Below are positions 33,042-41,808 of a stretch of 64,000 nucleotides of DNA, one piece after another. The notes beneath the pieces are model-generated. The model saw only the letters and a program-made list of their open reading frames with translations, was not told the DNA's origin and searched no databases. Position 1 is the stretch's first letter. Each line of letters starts with the position of its first letter. The DNA comes from Xanthomonas vasicola. Lineage in GTDB: Bacteria > Pseudomonadota > Gammaproteobacteria > Xanthomonadales > Xanthomonadaceae. The position numbers were made by a program, and so were the translations under genes. The stretch lies in NCBI RefSeq assembly GCF_000772705.2, contig NZ_JSBW02000042.1, forward strand, positions 1 through 64,000, written 5' to 3'.

Positions 33042-33470
33042 ATGACCTTCCGCGAACCCGTCGATCTAGTTGCCCTCAACGCCGCCAGCCGTGACACCTT
33101 GATCGCACATCTCGGCATCGTGTTTACCGAAGCCGGTGACGATTGGCTGCGCGCCTCCATGCCGGTGGATGCGCGCACCAGGCAGCCCTATGGCCTGTTG
33201 CACGGTGGCGCCTCGGTGGTGCTGGCCGAAACGCTGGGCAGCAGCGCCGGCAACCTGTGCGTGGATATGTCGACCCAGATCTGCGTGGGGCTGGAGATCA
33301 ATGCCAATCACCTGCGCGCCGCCACCCAGGGGCTGGTGACCGGCACCGCGCGCGCGGTGCACGTGGGGCGCAGGACGCATGTTTGGGACATCACCATCGA
33401 AAACCCGGCCGGCAAACGCGTCTGTGTGTCGCGGTTGACCCTGGCGGTGGTTGCGCGCGGCAATGGCTGA
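33042..33470 (+). CDS. Hotdog-fold acyl-CoA thioesterase (PaaI/YdiI-like)
   Basis: 142-residue hotdog protein. The motif GLLHGGASVVLAETLGS with its catalytic-type Glu is the PaaI/MenI signature. NHLRAATQGLVTGTARAVHV and THVWDITI complete the fold. It hydrolyses a small aromatic or acyl-CoA thioester; the substrate is unknown. ATG 33042 has no Shine-Dalgarno sequence because the heptamer tract sits there. The frame is open upstream through the repeats to 32862. It begins a group of lipid-type genes followed by an acyltransferase and a YheT hydrolase. Confidence 0.9.
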   Translation: MTFREPVDLVALNAASRDTLIAHLGIVFTEAGDDWLRASMPVDARTRQPYGLLHGGASVVLAETLGSSAGNLCVDMSTQICVGLEINANHLRAATQGLVTGTARAVHVGRRTHVWDITIENPAGKRVCVSRLTLAVVARGNG

Positions 33471-33587
33471 GCTCGCTCGGCAGTGGCATGCATGGAACAG
33501 CGTCGCCCGCTGCCGGCACTGCGCGGCAGCCACGCTGCTGTCACAATGGTTGCGCTTCCTTCCCCCGTTACCGGTTCCGTTCGTCGA

Positions 33588-34391
33588 ATGAGCGAGTCAT
33601 CCCTGTACGCCACGCGCGATGCTGGCGGCGCGTTGCGTTTGCTTCGTTACCTGTATCGGGTGCCGTTGCTGTTGCTGCATGTGTGTCTGTGCCTGCCGGT
33701 CACTGTGCTGTGCGTGATGGCGCCGCCGCTGGCACGGATTCGCGTCGGGCACGACGACACCCTCGACGAGCTGATGATCCGCTGGTGGCAGGGCAACCTG
33801 ATGCGCGTGTTTGGCTTCCGGCTGCGCCACTTCGGTACGCCGTTGCCGGGCGCGACCCTGTTCGTGGCCAACCACGTCAGCTGGGTGGACATCTCCATGC
33901 TGCACAGCCAACGCGTGATGGGATTTGTGGCCAAGCGCGAAATCGCCGGCTGGCCGCTGGTGGGCTGGCTGGCGACCAAGGGCCAGACCATCTTCCATCA
34001 GCGCGGCAATACCGAATCCATGGGCGGAGTGCTGCAGGAAATGCTGCTGCGTCTGCAAAGCGGCAAGCCGGTCGGTGTGTTCCCGGAAGGGCGCACCCGC
34101 AGCGGCACCGAGGTTGGCCTGTTCCATGCGCGCATCTTCCAAGCGGCGGTAGAAGCCGGTGTGCCGGTACAGCCGGTGGCGCTGCGTTACGGCGTGCGCG
34201 GCAGTGCGCAGGCGGTGGTCGCGTTCGGTGAGCGCGAGAGTTTCTTCGCCAATATCGTGCGTCTGCTGGGCGAGCCGTCGCGGCTGGCCGAAGTGCACTT
34301 TCTTGAGCCGATTCGCGCGCTGGATATCGAAGGCCGTCGCCGACTGGCCGACATCTCGCGCCAACGCATCATCGCGGCGATGGAGTCCTAG
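33588..34391 (+). CDS. Lysophospholipid (1-acyl-glycerol-3-phosphate) acyltransferase
   Basis: 267-residue PlsC-type membrane acyltransferase that adds an acyl chain to lysophosphatidate or a related lipid. Motif I NHVSWVD (H-x4-D) follows an N-terminal membrane segment (VPLLLLHVCLCLPVTVLCVM). Motif III FPEGRTRSG and the QPVAL-type motif VPVQPVALRY are present. ATG 33588 is chosen because the extension to 33483 looks non-coding. It is placed 117 bp after the thioesterase and 59 bp before the YheT hydrolase, suggesting a lipid-remodelling group. Confidence 0.92.
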   Translation: MSESSLYATRDAGGALRLLRYLYRVPLLLLHVCLCLPVTVLCVMAPPLARIRVGHDDTLDELMIRWWQGNLMRVFGFRLRHFGTPLPGATLFVANHVSWVDISMLHSQRVMGFVAKREIAGWPLVGWLATKGQTIFHQRGNTESMGGVLQEMLLRLQSGKPVGVFPEGRTRSGTEVGLFHARIFQAAVEAGVPVQPVALRYGVRGSAQAVVAFGERESFFANIVRLLGEPSRLAEVHFLEPIRALDIEGRRRLADISRQRIIAAMES

Positions 34392-34450
34392 CCGGCGATG
34401 CGCACGCACCTCTTCCCTGCGGTCAGCCGCGACACCGGTGCGATGCGCGC

Positions 34451-35440
34451 ATGAACGCCTCCGATTATCTGCCGCCGCGCTGGCTGCGCAATCCGCATGT
34501 GCAATCGGTGCTTGGCGGCAGCGCCTTGCGGCGCATCCGTAGCCGCCAGTTGCTCGCCGCCAGCGGCGCGGTCACCAGCGAACACATTCTCGATGGCGGC
34601 GATGGTGTGCGCCTGCAGGGCTGGATGAGCATCCCGCCCGGCGATGCGCCGCTGCGCGGCACCGTGCTGTTGCTGCACGGCTGGGAGGGCAGTGCCGATT
34701 CCAATTACATGCGCCTGACCGCCGCGCGCCTGCTTGGCCTGGGCTACCAAGTGTTCCGGCTGAACTTCCGCGACCACGGCGGCACCCACCATCTCAATGT
34801 GGATCTGTTCCACTCCGATCGCATCGAAGAAGTGGTCAATGCCGCAGGCGATCTGTGGCGGCGCTTTCCCGCGCCGCAGTTGCTGGCTGCAGGGTATTCG
34901 CTGGGCGGCAATTTCGCGCTGCGGCTGGCATTACGTGCGCCCGCCGCCGGCCTGCCGCTGGCACGCGTGGCGGCGGTGTGCCCGTTGCTGGACCCGGCCG
35001 CCGCCATGACGCAATTGGAAAAAGGCCCGCAGTTCTACGACTGGTATTTCCGTCGTAAATGGCGCGAATCGCTGCTGCGCAAGCGCGCGTTGTTCCCCGA
35101 CCAGCACGGCTACGACGACGCCACCCTGGCGCTGGACATGCGCGGGCTGATGGCCTGGCTGGCGGTCAAACACACCGGGCACGGCTCGCTGGAAGCGTAT
35201 TTCGACAGCTATTCGATTGCCGGCGAACGCCTGGCCAACCTGCAGGTGCCGGTCGACATCCTGATGGCCGAAGACGACCCGGTGATTCCGTTCGAGGATT
35301 TTGCCGCCTGGCAGTTGCCGGCGCATGCGCAGCTGGAAATCGCGCGCTGGGGTGGCCACTGCGGCTTTCTGGAAAACGCCCGCGGCGACGGCTTTGCCGA
35401 ACGTTGGGTGGCCGAGCGGCTGACGTCAGCTCGCGAATGA
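34451..35440 (+). CDS. YheT-family alpha/beta hydrolase
   Basis: 329-residue hydrolase of the YheT/ABHD1-3 group. The starting motif YLPPRWLRNPHVQSVL is family-typical. The nucleophile elbow GYSLGGNFALRL, oxyanion-side LLLHGWEGSADSNY, acidic residue in MAEDDPVIP and catalytic His in WGGHCGF complete the triad. Eukaryotic relatives act on acylglycerols or phospholipids; the bacterial substrate is undefined. The stop overlaps the start of the next small membrane gene (ATGA at 35437-35440). Confidence 0.9.
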   Translation: MNASDYLPPRWLRNPHVQSVLGGSALRRIRSRQLLAASGAVTSEHILDGGDGVRLQGWMSIPPGDAPLRGTVLLLHGWEGSADSNYMRLTAARLLGLGYQVFRLNFRDHGGTHHLNVDLFHSDRIEEVVNAAGDLWRRFPAPQLLAAGYSLGGNFALRLALRAPAAGLPLARVAAVCPLLDPAAAMTQLEKGPQFYDWYFRRKWRESLLRKRALFPDQHGYDDATLALDMRGLMAWLAVKHTGHGSLEAYFDSYSIAGERLANLQVPVDILMAEDDPVIPFEDFAAWQLPAHAQLEIARWGGHCGFLENARGDGFAERWVAERLTSARE

Positions 35441-35724
35441 TGCTGGGACGACATCCGTACATGGATGCCGTCGTCGCCGTTTTAGCAGTGGTTGTCGGTT
35501 GCGTGATGGTCTACTTCAGCGCGATCAGCCTCTACACCTATCTGCAGACCGGAGAGAGGGTGTTCCGCTCACGCGCAGGAGTGGTTTCCGTCGGCGCGCA
35601 CGCTGCGCTCTGGCACATGGGCCAGTTGGTGTTTGGAGCGCTCGGTGTGGCCTGTGGCGCACGCGTGCTGCGTCGAACGTTGGCAAGCGTTCAACCGCCT
35701 GACCGGCGCGATCGGTTGATGTGA
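35437..35724 (+). CDS. Small two-helix membrane protein
   Basis: 95 residues starting ATG 35437, translationally coupled to the YheT gene. The first helix is AVVAVLAVVVGCVMVYF, the second HMGQLVFGALGVACGARV, with a basic C-terminal tail. No family is recognised. It may anchor or assist the hydrolase, but only the overlap supports this. Confidence 0.65.
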   Translation: MMLGRHPYMDAVVAVLAVVVGCVMVYFSAISLYTYLQTGERVFRSRAGVVSVGAHAALWHMGQLVFGALGVACGARVLRRTLASVQPPDRRDRLM

Positions 35725-35852
35725 GTTCAAGGGCGATGACGCACGCCTTGCACAAGACGCCGGCGTCGCGGTACACGCCAGCGCTCCTGGCACAGCGAGT
35801 CGCGGCACCGCGCATCGTTACAATAGCGGTTTGTCCGGGACCCACCGCCGCC

Positions 35853-37925
35853 ATGCAAGACGCCATTCTTCAAGCCCTGCGCCGCAATGCGGCCGACGAT
35901 GCAGTGGCGTTGGCCCGCGAGTGGGCAACCACCGCGCCCGACGACGTTGCCGCGCACCGCTGGCTGGCGGTGGCGCTGCAGCAACAAGGACAGCCGGCGC
36001 TGGCACTGGACAGCATCGACACCGCGCTGATGCTGACGCCCGAAGATGCCGACCTGCATCTGCTGCGCGCCGGCGCGTTGCTGGCGACACGTGATCTGTC
36101 TGCCGCCGATGCCGCGCTGTCGCGCACAACCGCGCTGGATCCCAACCAATTCAACGCCTACGTGATGCAGGCGCATCTGGCAGTGGCACGTGGCGATCTG
36201 GACGAGGCCGAGCGGCTCAGCCGCACCGCCGCGCGCCTGGCGCCGGAGCACCCGCAATTGCTGGCGCTCGATGGCGTGGTGGAGATGCGCCGGGGCCAAA
36301 GCGACCGCGCGCTGTCGCTGCTCACCCGCGCCGCCGAGCAACTGCCCGACGATGCACGCGTGTTGTTTTCGCTGGGCTTTGCGTATCTGCAGAAGGAGCA
36401 TTTTGCGTTCGCCGAGCGCGCCTTCGAGCGCGTGATCGAGCTCAATCCGCCCGGCATCGCGCTACGCGCCTTCATTGCGCAGCTGGCGCAGCGCCAGGGC
36501 CGTCTGGACGATGCGCTGGCGGCGATGCAGGGCGTGCTCGAGCAGCCCGGCGGCGATCTGCCGGCCATGCGCCGGCTTGCCGGCGAGATGGAACTGCAGG
36601 CCGGTCGCCCAGACCAAGCCGCCGCGCATCTGCGCCTGGCGCTGGCGCACTGGCCGGCGGACCGCCGCACGCTGCATGCGCTGCTTACCGCCTGGGAGCG
36701 ACTGGGCGCGGTGGACGATGCGCGCGACACCCTGGATGCGGCGCTGGCCACCTCGGCCACTGCGCACGACCTGTGGCTGGCCCGCCTGGCGGTGGAGCCG
36801 GTCGGCGGGCCGCAGGCACAGGCAGTGATCGAGCGCTGGCTGCTGGCCATGCCCGAGCACCTGCCGGCGCTGGAAGCGCTGATGCGCGTGCACGACATGC
36901 AGGGCCATGCCGACGCAGCGGAGATGGTGGCGCGCCAGATCGTGGCGGTGGAGCCGGGCCGCATCAGCGGCGAGCAGCGCATTGTCGAAGCCTTGCTGGA
37001 GCGCGACCCGCCGGCGGCGATCGCCTGTGTCGAATCGTTGATCGAATCGCTGCCTGCGCCGCAGCAGACCGTGCTGCGGCCGTGGTTGGGCAATGTGCAG
37101 GACCGCGCCGGGCAGCCCGATGCCGCCGTGGGCACCTGGATGCAGTTCCACCGCGAACAGGCCCAACACCGGTTGCCGTTGCCGCCGCAGGCAACCAAAC
37201 AGCCGACGCAGTGGCCGGCGCTGGGGACCATCCCCGACACCGTCACCGCGCGCCCGCTGTTTGTGTGGGGCATGCCCGGCTCGCATGTCGAACGCCTGAT
37301 CGCGGTGATGGACACGGCCACCCCGCTGGTGCGCGGCGACCGTTACGGCACCACGCCGCCGTCGGATGCGCTGCAGAGCTACCGCACGCTCGAACAGCTG
37401 GCTTCCGGCGAACTGGCACCGACGGCGCTGGTGGAAGGCTGGAAGGCACAACTGCCGCGCCGCGGCATCGACGATGGCAATGTCATCGACTGGCTGCTGT
37501 GGTGGGACAACACCTTGTTGACCGCGCTGCGCCCGCACCTGCCCGAGGGTCGGCTGGCGATTGCGCTACGCGACCCGCGCGACATGCTGCTGGACTGGCT
37601 CTCGGCCGGCGCGTCTGCGCCGCTGGCACTGCAGTCGCCAAAGCAGGCCACCGAGTGGTTGCTGATCGCACTGGAACAACTGGCTGTGCTGCACGAACGC
37701 GATCTGTACCCGCACCGGATCATCCGGCTGGACGGCATCGAGAACGATCCGCAGGGCATTTCGACGGCGCTTGAACAGGCCTTCGGTCTGAGCTTCCCGT
37801 TGGTCGAGCCACGCGGCCCGGCGCGGTTGGCCTCCGGGCGCTGGCGCAATTACCGCGGCGTACTCGGCGCGCAATTCGATCTGCTCACCCTGATCGCCGT
37901 GCGCTTCGGCTACCCGCAGCACTGA
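35853..37925 (+). CDS. TPR protein with degenerate sulfotransferase-like C-terminus
   Basis: 690 residues from ATG 35853. About ten TPR-like helix pairs fill residues ~1-440 (for example WLAVALQQQGQPALALDSID and VLFSLGFAYLQKEHFAFAER). From ~465 the protein resembles the sulfotransferase domain of TPR-sulfotransferases. RPLFVWGMPGSHVERLIAVM occupies the PAPS 5'-phosphate loop position, where active enzymes have GxPRSGTTL-type residues; ALRDPRDMLLDWLSA resembles the 3'-phosphate motif, and GRWRNYRGVLG the end motif. The loop lacks the usual Arg-Ser-Gly-Thr, so activity is doubtful. It could be a binding or scaffold protein derived from an enzyme. There is no signal peptide, so it is cytoplasmic. 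Confidence 0.8.
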   Translation: MQDAILQALRRNAADDAVALAREWATTAPDDVAAHRWLAVALQQQGQPALALDSIDTALMLTPEDADLHLLRAGALLATRDLSAADAALSRTTALDPNQFNAYVMQAHLAVARGDLDEAERLSRTAARLAPEHPQLLALDGVVEMRRGQSDRALSLLTRAAEQLPDDARVLFSLGFAYLQKEHFAFAERAFERVIELNPPGIALRAFIAQLAQRQGRLDDALAAMQGVLEQPGGDLPAMRRLAGEMELQAGRPDQAAAHLRLALAHWPADRRTLHALLTAWERLGAVDDARDTLDAALATSATAHDLWLARLAVEPVGGPQAQAVIERWLLAMPEHLPALEALMRVHDMQGHADAAEMVARQIVAVEPGRISGEQRIVEALLERDPPAAIACVESLIESLPAPQQTVLRPWLGNVQDRAGQPDAAVGTWMQFHREQAQHRLPLPPQATKQPTQWPALGTIPDTVTARPLFVWGMPGSHVERLIAVMDTATPLVRGDRYGTTPPSDALQSYRTLEQLASGELAPTALVEGWKAQLPRRGIDDGNVIDWLLWWDNTLLTALRPHLPEGRLAIALRDPRDMLLDWLSAGASAPLALQSPKQATEWLLIALEQLAVLHERDLYPHRIIRLDGIENDPQGISTALEQAFGLSFPLVEPRGPARLASGRWRNYRGVLGAQFDLLTLIAVRFGYPQH

Positions 37926-38079
37926 GGCGCGAACAACGCGGTTGTCGTATTGCTTGCCGGCGCACTGCGCGGGCAACGGTAAACCCGACCGAGCGCATCA
38001 GAAGGTTCCATGGCGAGGTCTTCCGCTGCGGCACGGACCCAGGCACCCTGGTCCGTATCGCTTCCCTCGGAGATCCTCC

Positions 38080-38691
38080 ATGCGTTTGACCAGCACCAGC
38101 ATCGACAACGGCAAGCCCATCGCAGTGGAATTTGCCGCCGGTACGCCGGACGGCTTTGCGCCCAACCGCAACCCGCATCTGGCCTGGAGCGAGGTGCCGG
38201 TCGGCACGCAGTCATTCGCGCTGCTGTGCCTGGACCCGGACGTACCGACCGTGCCCGACACCGTCGGCCGCGACGATCTGCAGATTCCGGTGGAGCAGCC
38301 ACGCACCGATTTCGTGCATTGGGCGATGGCCGATCTCCCCGCCGATGTGCATGAAATTGCCGCCGGTAGCTGCAGCGACGGCTTTGTGGTCAAGGGCAAG
38401 CAGCAACCGCCCGGCCCGGCCGGTGCCCGGCAGGGCCTGAATTCCTACACCCAGTGGTTCGCCGGCAATGCCGACATGGCCGGTGACTACCGCGGCTACG
38501 ACGGCCCATACCCCCCGTTCAACGACCTGCGCATGCACCGCTATTTCTTCCGGGTGTTCGCGCTGGACGTGGCCACGCTCAGCCTGCCCGACAGCTTCAC
38601 CGCCGCCGACGTGCTGTCGGCAATCCAGGGCCATGTGCTGGCGGAAGCCGCATTGCACGGCACCTACACGTTGAACCCATCGTTGCGCTGA
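38080..38691 (+). CDS. YbhB/YbcL-family (PEBP, Raf-kinase-inhibitor-like) protein
   Basis: 203-residue phosphatidylethanolamine-binding-protein-fold protein. The core motif LLCLDPDVP (DPD box) is followed by FVHWAMADLPAD and YDGPYPPFNDLRMHRYFFRV, the anion-pocket residues of the family. It is longer than E. coli YbhB (~158) because of inserts around the pocket loops. There is no signal peptide, so it is cytoplasmic. The role in bacteria is not established. It is a single gene between the TPR protein and the alcohol dehydrogenase pseudogene. Confidence 0.88.
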   Translation: MRLTSTSIDNGKPIAVEFAAGTPDGFAPNRNPHLAWSEVPVGTQSFALLCLDPDVPTVPDTVGRDDLQIPVEQPRTDFVHWAMADLPADVHEIAAGSCSDGFVVKGKQQPPGPAGARQGLNSYTQWFAGNADMAGDYRGYDGPYPPFNDLRMHRYFFRVFALDVATLSLPDSFTAADVLSAIQGHVLAEAALHGTYTLNPSLR

Positions 38692-38771
38692 GTGATCGCG
38701 ACGGCGGCGGCGATCGTTCCATCCCCATGACGCCAGCCACCTTCGGACGGCGTCTGAGTACAGGTAATCCC

Positions 38772-39780
38772 TTGAAAGCATTCCAGATTGGCACTCAAAC
38801 CGGCCTCGAGAGCCTGGTCGCGGCCGAGATCCCCGAGCCGGTTGCCGGACGGGTCAGGTCGTCGTCGCTCCACGACTGGTTGGCGTGATCAACCGTGACC
38901 TGCAGATCCCGTAAGGCACCCACGCCGGCAAGCTCGCGGAAACGCGCGTTCCCGTTGCCGAAGGTGTGGGCATCGTCACATCCGTCGGTGCAGGCGTCAG
39001 CGACGTCGCGCCGGGCGACCGTGTCGTCAGCGGGCACTTCCCCACCTGGCTGGAGGGCAGGTTCGCAACCGAGATGTTCGCCCATGATCTGGGCGTCACC
39101 CACGATGGCTGGCTGGCGGAAAAGGTGGTGCTGCCTGCCTCCACGCTGATCAAGGTGCCCGCATCGTTGGACGATCAGGATGTCGCTGCGCTGGCATCGG
39201 CAGCAGTCACCGCTTGGCACGCCTTGGTGGAAGTTGCCAGGATCAAGGCCGGGGATCTGGTGCTCGTCTGGGAACCGGTGGCGTCTCGATGGCCGCGTTG
39301 GAACTCGCCAAGCTCCACGGTGCCCGCGTCGCCATCACCTCATCCAGCGACGAGAAGCTCGCCCTCGCGCACCGCCTGGGCGCCGAGATCACCGTCAACT
39401 ATCGCACCCATCCCCACTGGGCCGGGGCGGTGATGCAGCTGTCCGGCGGTGGCGCCGACGTCATCATCGAGACCGGCGGGCAGGACACTTTGGGACACTC
39501 GATCAAGGCGGCAGCTGACAACGCGACCATCGTGGTGATCGGCGTCACTCCCGGCACCTCTTCGCCGATTCCCGACTATGTGTCGTTGATCCGCAAGAAT
39601 GTGACCATTCGCGGTATCGCCAACGGAAGCCGGGCGATGTTCGCGGACCTGCTGCGCGCGATCGAGCAGCACCGCATCAAAACCCTGCACAGCAAAATGT
39701 TCCGGTTCGATGAGGCGCCCCAGGCCTTCGCTTACTTCGCCAAGGCGCAGCACATGGGTAAGGTCCTGATCCAGTTCTGA
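38772..39780 (+). pseudogene. Zinc-type alcohol dehydrogenase (MDR superfamily), inactivated by two frameshifts and a stop
   Basis: Original protein ~335 residues, starting near TTG 38772 (KAFQIGTQTGLESLVAAEIP). Three lesions are visible. One base is missing at about 38848-38852, where PVAG should continue as PGQVVV. An in-frame TAA at 38912-38914 follows NRDLQIP. One base is missing at about 39268-39270, where DLVLVLGTGGVSMAALELA should be continuous. The middle (GVGIVTSVGAGVSDVAPGDR) and the NAD(P)-binding half (ALELAKLHGARVAITSSSDE to the end) are otherwise well preserved, so decay is recent. Three independent defects make sequencing error unlikely. The substrate is unknown. Confidence 0.88.
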
Positions 39781-39844
39781 CGCGCCGCAATGGCGTCGCA
39801 GCTTGCGGCGCCGTTGACAGGCCCAATGCTGCGCCGGCGCTGGG

Positions 39845-40654
39845 TTAGCTGCTGGCTTCGATCATCTGGTCGAGCACGTACACCTGTTTGGCGTTCGGGT
39901 CCGTGCCGGCCGGGTCGCGGGTCACGCGCAGCAGATTGCGGATGCCGTCTTCGTGCTCGAAGCCTTCGATCGTGCCCTCGAACGGCTGCCAGTCGTGTGT
40001 GGCCGGTTGGCCGGCCTGCGTCTGCTCGCGTATTTGCAGGCAGCGCCGCGTCGGGTCGGACACGCAGGGCACCGTGTCTGCGGCCACTTCGATCAACAGC
40101 GTCTGCCCTGGACCGCTGTAGCGGGTGGTTGCAGTGGGGGTGCCGCCGAAAATCAGCCGGGTGCCATCGCTGCGGGTCAGGGTCAGTCGGGGCGCCGCCG
40201 CGGCGGTGTCCATGACCACGGCGAAGCGGCCGGACAGCAGGTCGCTGGCAGCGCGCTCCTGCGCCATCCGGCGTGCGTCGGCGCACATCCGCCTGCTCGA
40301 GACCACCCGGCCGATTTGCACCTGCGCCTGGGCCACGCTGTAGTTGGCGCCCAAGGCGTTGCAGGTCTGGCTGACCTGGATGCGCTGATCGTTGAAGTCC
40401 AGTTGCACCGGTGGTGGCAGGCCGTCGACGAACAGGCTGCGCAAGGCGGTGCCGTGCGCATCGCTGGCCTGCTGCAAGTGCCAGTGCTGCGCGCGCAAAG
40501 CGTTGCGCAACGGGGCGTTATCCGCATCAGGGGTGGCCATGACAGGCGCCTGGGCAGTGGCGTGGTGGGAGCCGGGCAGGTCCGGCGAGGTGCCCGATCC
40601 GCAGGCCGTCACGCCCGCCGCCAGCAAAGCAGGGGCGAAGAACACGGCACGCAT
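39845..40654 (-). CDS. META-domain lipoprotein with DUF4377-like C-terminus
   Basis: 269 residues. The lipoprotein signal ends LLAAGVTAC. Residues ~48-165 form a META/HslJ-like domain (RNALRAQHWHLQQASDAHG, QLDFNDQRIQVSQTCNALGA, RMCADARRMAQERA). The end (LLIEVAADTVPCVSDPTRRC, WQPFEGTIEGFEHEDGIRNL) matches the DUF4377 beta domain. META proteins are heat-inducible or stress-related envelope proteins; an inhibitor- or binding-type function is suspected. It is an isolated gene, convergent with the alcohol dehydrogenase pseudogene. Confidence 0.83.
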   Translation of the reverse strand: MRAVFFAPALLAAGVTACGSGTSPDLPGSHHATAQAPVMATPDADNAPLRNALRAQHWHLQQASDAHGTALRSLFVDGLPPPVQLDFNDQRIQVSQTCNALGANYSVAQAQVQIGRVVSSRRMCADARRMAQERAASDLLSGRFAVVMDTAAAAPRLTLTRSDGTRLIFGGTPTATTRYSGPGQTLLIEVAADTVPCVSDPTRRCLQIREQTQAGQPATHDWQPFEGTIEGFEHEDGIRNLLRVTRDPAGTDPNAKQVYVLDQMIEASS

Positions 40655-40790
40655 GCGCAGCTCCCGGGGATCGATGCGTCAGTGATACCGCCAGCGTGCG
40701 CCGGGGGCAATGACCGGCGTCGCGACGTGGACGCCGGGCCTGCACGTCGCGGTGATCGCGATGTGCAGGCCCGACAGTTGTCGTTGCGTC

Positions 40791-41588
40791 TCAGCCCGTC
40801 GCAGCCGGCAGCCACAGCAACAAGGCCGCGCCGAGCACGATGCGGTAGACCGCAAACACGGTGAAACGGTGCTTTTTGATGTAGCCCAGCAGCCACTTCA
40901 CCACCACAAAACCGGTGATGGTCGCCGCCACGAAGGCCACGGCCACATCGGCCCAGTTCTCGGTGCCGAAACCGCCTTCCTTGTACATCTCCAGCAACGC
41001 GTAACCGCTGGCCGCAAACATGGTCGGAATGCCCACCATGAACACGAAATCCGCCGCTGCCGAGCGCCGGCTCAGGCCCAGCAACATGGCGATGAAGATC
41101 GTCGAGGCAGAGCGCGAGGTACCGGGAAAAACGCCGGCCACGACCTGCGCCAGGCCCACCGCGATGGCTACCTTCCAGGTCACCACGTCACGCTCGGGCA
41201 GCTTGCCGGCGAAGTGTTCGGCCACCAGCATCCATACACCGCCGATCAGCAGCGCCCAGGCGACGGGCTGCAGGGTTTCGGGCAATTGCCAGCCGGCCTT
41301 GCGCACGATCAGCCCGACCACCGCAGTGACCAGGAAGGCCACGCTGACCTTGAGCACATAATCGCGGTTGTCGCGCTCGCCCAGGCCGGTGGCCAGGGTC
41401 CACAACCGCTGCCGCAGCGCCAGGCAGATGGCCAGGATCGCGCCGGCCTGGATGACGATATTGAAGAAGTCAGTACGGCGTCCGAGCCATTGTTCGGCGA
41501 TCAGCAGGTGGCCGGTGCTGGAGATCGGCAGGAATTCGGTAAGGCCTTCGAGAATGCCCAACAGCAGGGCGGAAATCAGATCGGACAT
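40791..41588 (-). CDS. uppP: Undecaprenyl-diphosphate phosphatase
   Basis: 265-residue polytopic membrane phosphatase (BacA) that recycles the undecaprenyl carrier lipid for peptidoglycan and other surface polymers, and gives bacitracin tolerance. The N-terminal GILEGLTEFLPISSTGHLLI contains the Glu-rich catalytic segment, and FPGTSRSASTI is the phosphate-binding PGxSRSxxT motif. Eight or so membrane helices follow. ATG 41588 (MSDLISALLLG) is the family start; earlier in-frame starts extend into the divergent glnA control region. The glnA promoter region lies directly upstream. Confidence 0.96.
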   Translation of the reverse strand: MSDLISALLLGILEGLTEFLPISSTGHLLIAEQWLGRRTDFFNIVIQAGAILAICLALRQRLWTLATGLGERDNRDYVLKVSVAFLVTAVVGLIVRKAGWQLPETLQPVAWALLIGGVWMLVAEHFAGKLPERDVVTWKVAIAVGLAQVVAGVFPGTSRSASTIFIAMLLGLSRRSAAADFVFMVGIPTMFAASGYALLEMYKEGGFGTENWADVAVAFVAATITGFVVVKWLLGYIKKHRFTVFAVYRIVLGAALLLWLPAATG

Positions 41589-41635
41589 CGGACTGGAGAG
41601 GGTTGGGGGAGGGTCAGGATAGTGCATTGCGGCAC

Positions 41636-41682
41636 GCACCATATTGGTGCTTTATGGTTGGTGATTTGCACGGTTGCGGTGC
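41636..41682. promoter_or_regulatory. Two tandem NtrC-type binding sites upstream of glnA
   Basis: Site 1, GCACCATATTGGTGC (41636-41650), is a perfect match to the NtrC dyad GCACC-N5-GGTGC. Site 2, GCACGGTTGCGGTGC (41668-41682), matches in nine of ten arm positions. Centres are 32 bp apart, three helical turns, and lie roughly 75-105 bp upstream of the sigma-54 element, the enhancer arrangement known from enteric glnAp2. Confidence 0.85.
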
Positions 41683-41745
41683 TAAGTGTATCTAGCGGTC
41701 GCGAGCGATGTAAGCAAAATCAAGGGCTTGTGAAGTTCAAAGGCT

Positions 41746-41761
41746 TGGCACGGTCCCTGCT
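41746..41761 (+). promoter_or_regulatory. Sigma-54 (-24/-12) promoter of glnA
   Basis: TGGCACGGTCCCTGCT has the invariant GG and GC dinucleotides (41747-41748 and 41759-41760) exactly ten bases apart and matches the TGGCAC half well. It is 48 bp upstream of the glnA start and downstream of two NtrC sites, so nitrogen-limited activation is expected. Confidence 0.85.
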
Positions 41762-41808
41762 CTAGTACCGCCCACGAACCACTTAACTCCTGCCTGAGGT
41801 TTCTTCCG

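Noticed and set aside
38795-39220. 141-residue minus-strand open frame across the alcohol dehydrogenase pseudogene
   Set aside because: The plus strand has clear dehydrogenase sequence in pieces. The minus frame is an antisense shadow typical of high-GC DNA.
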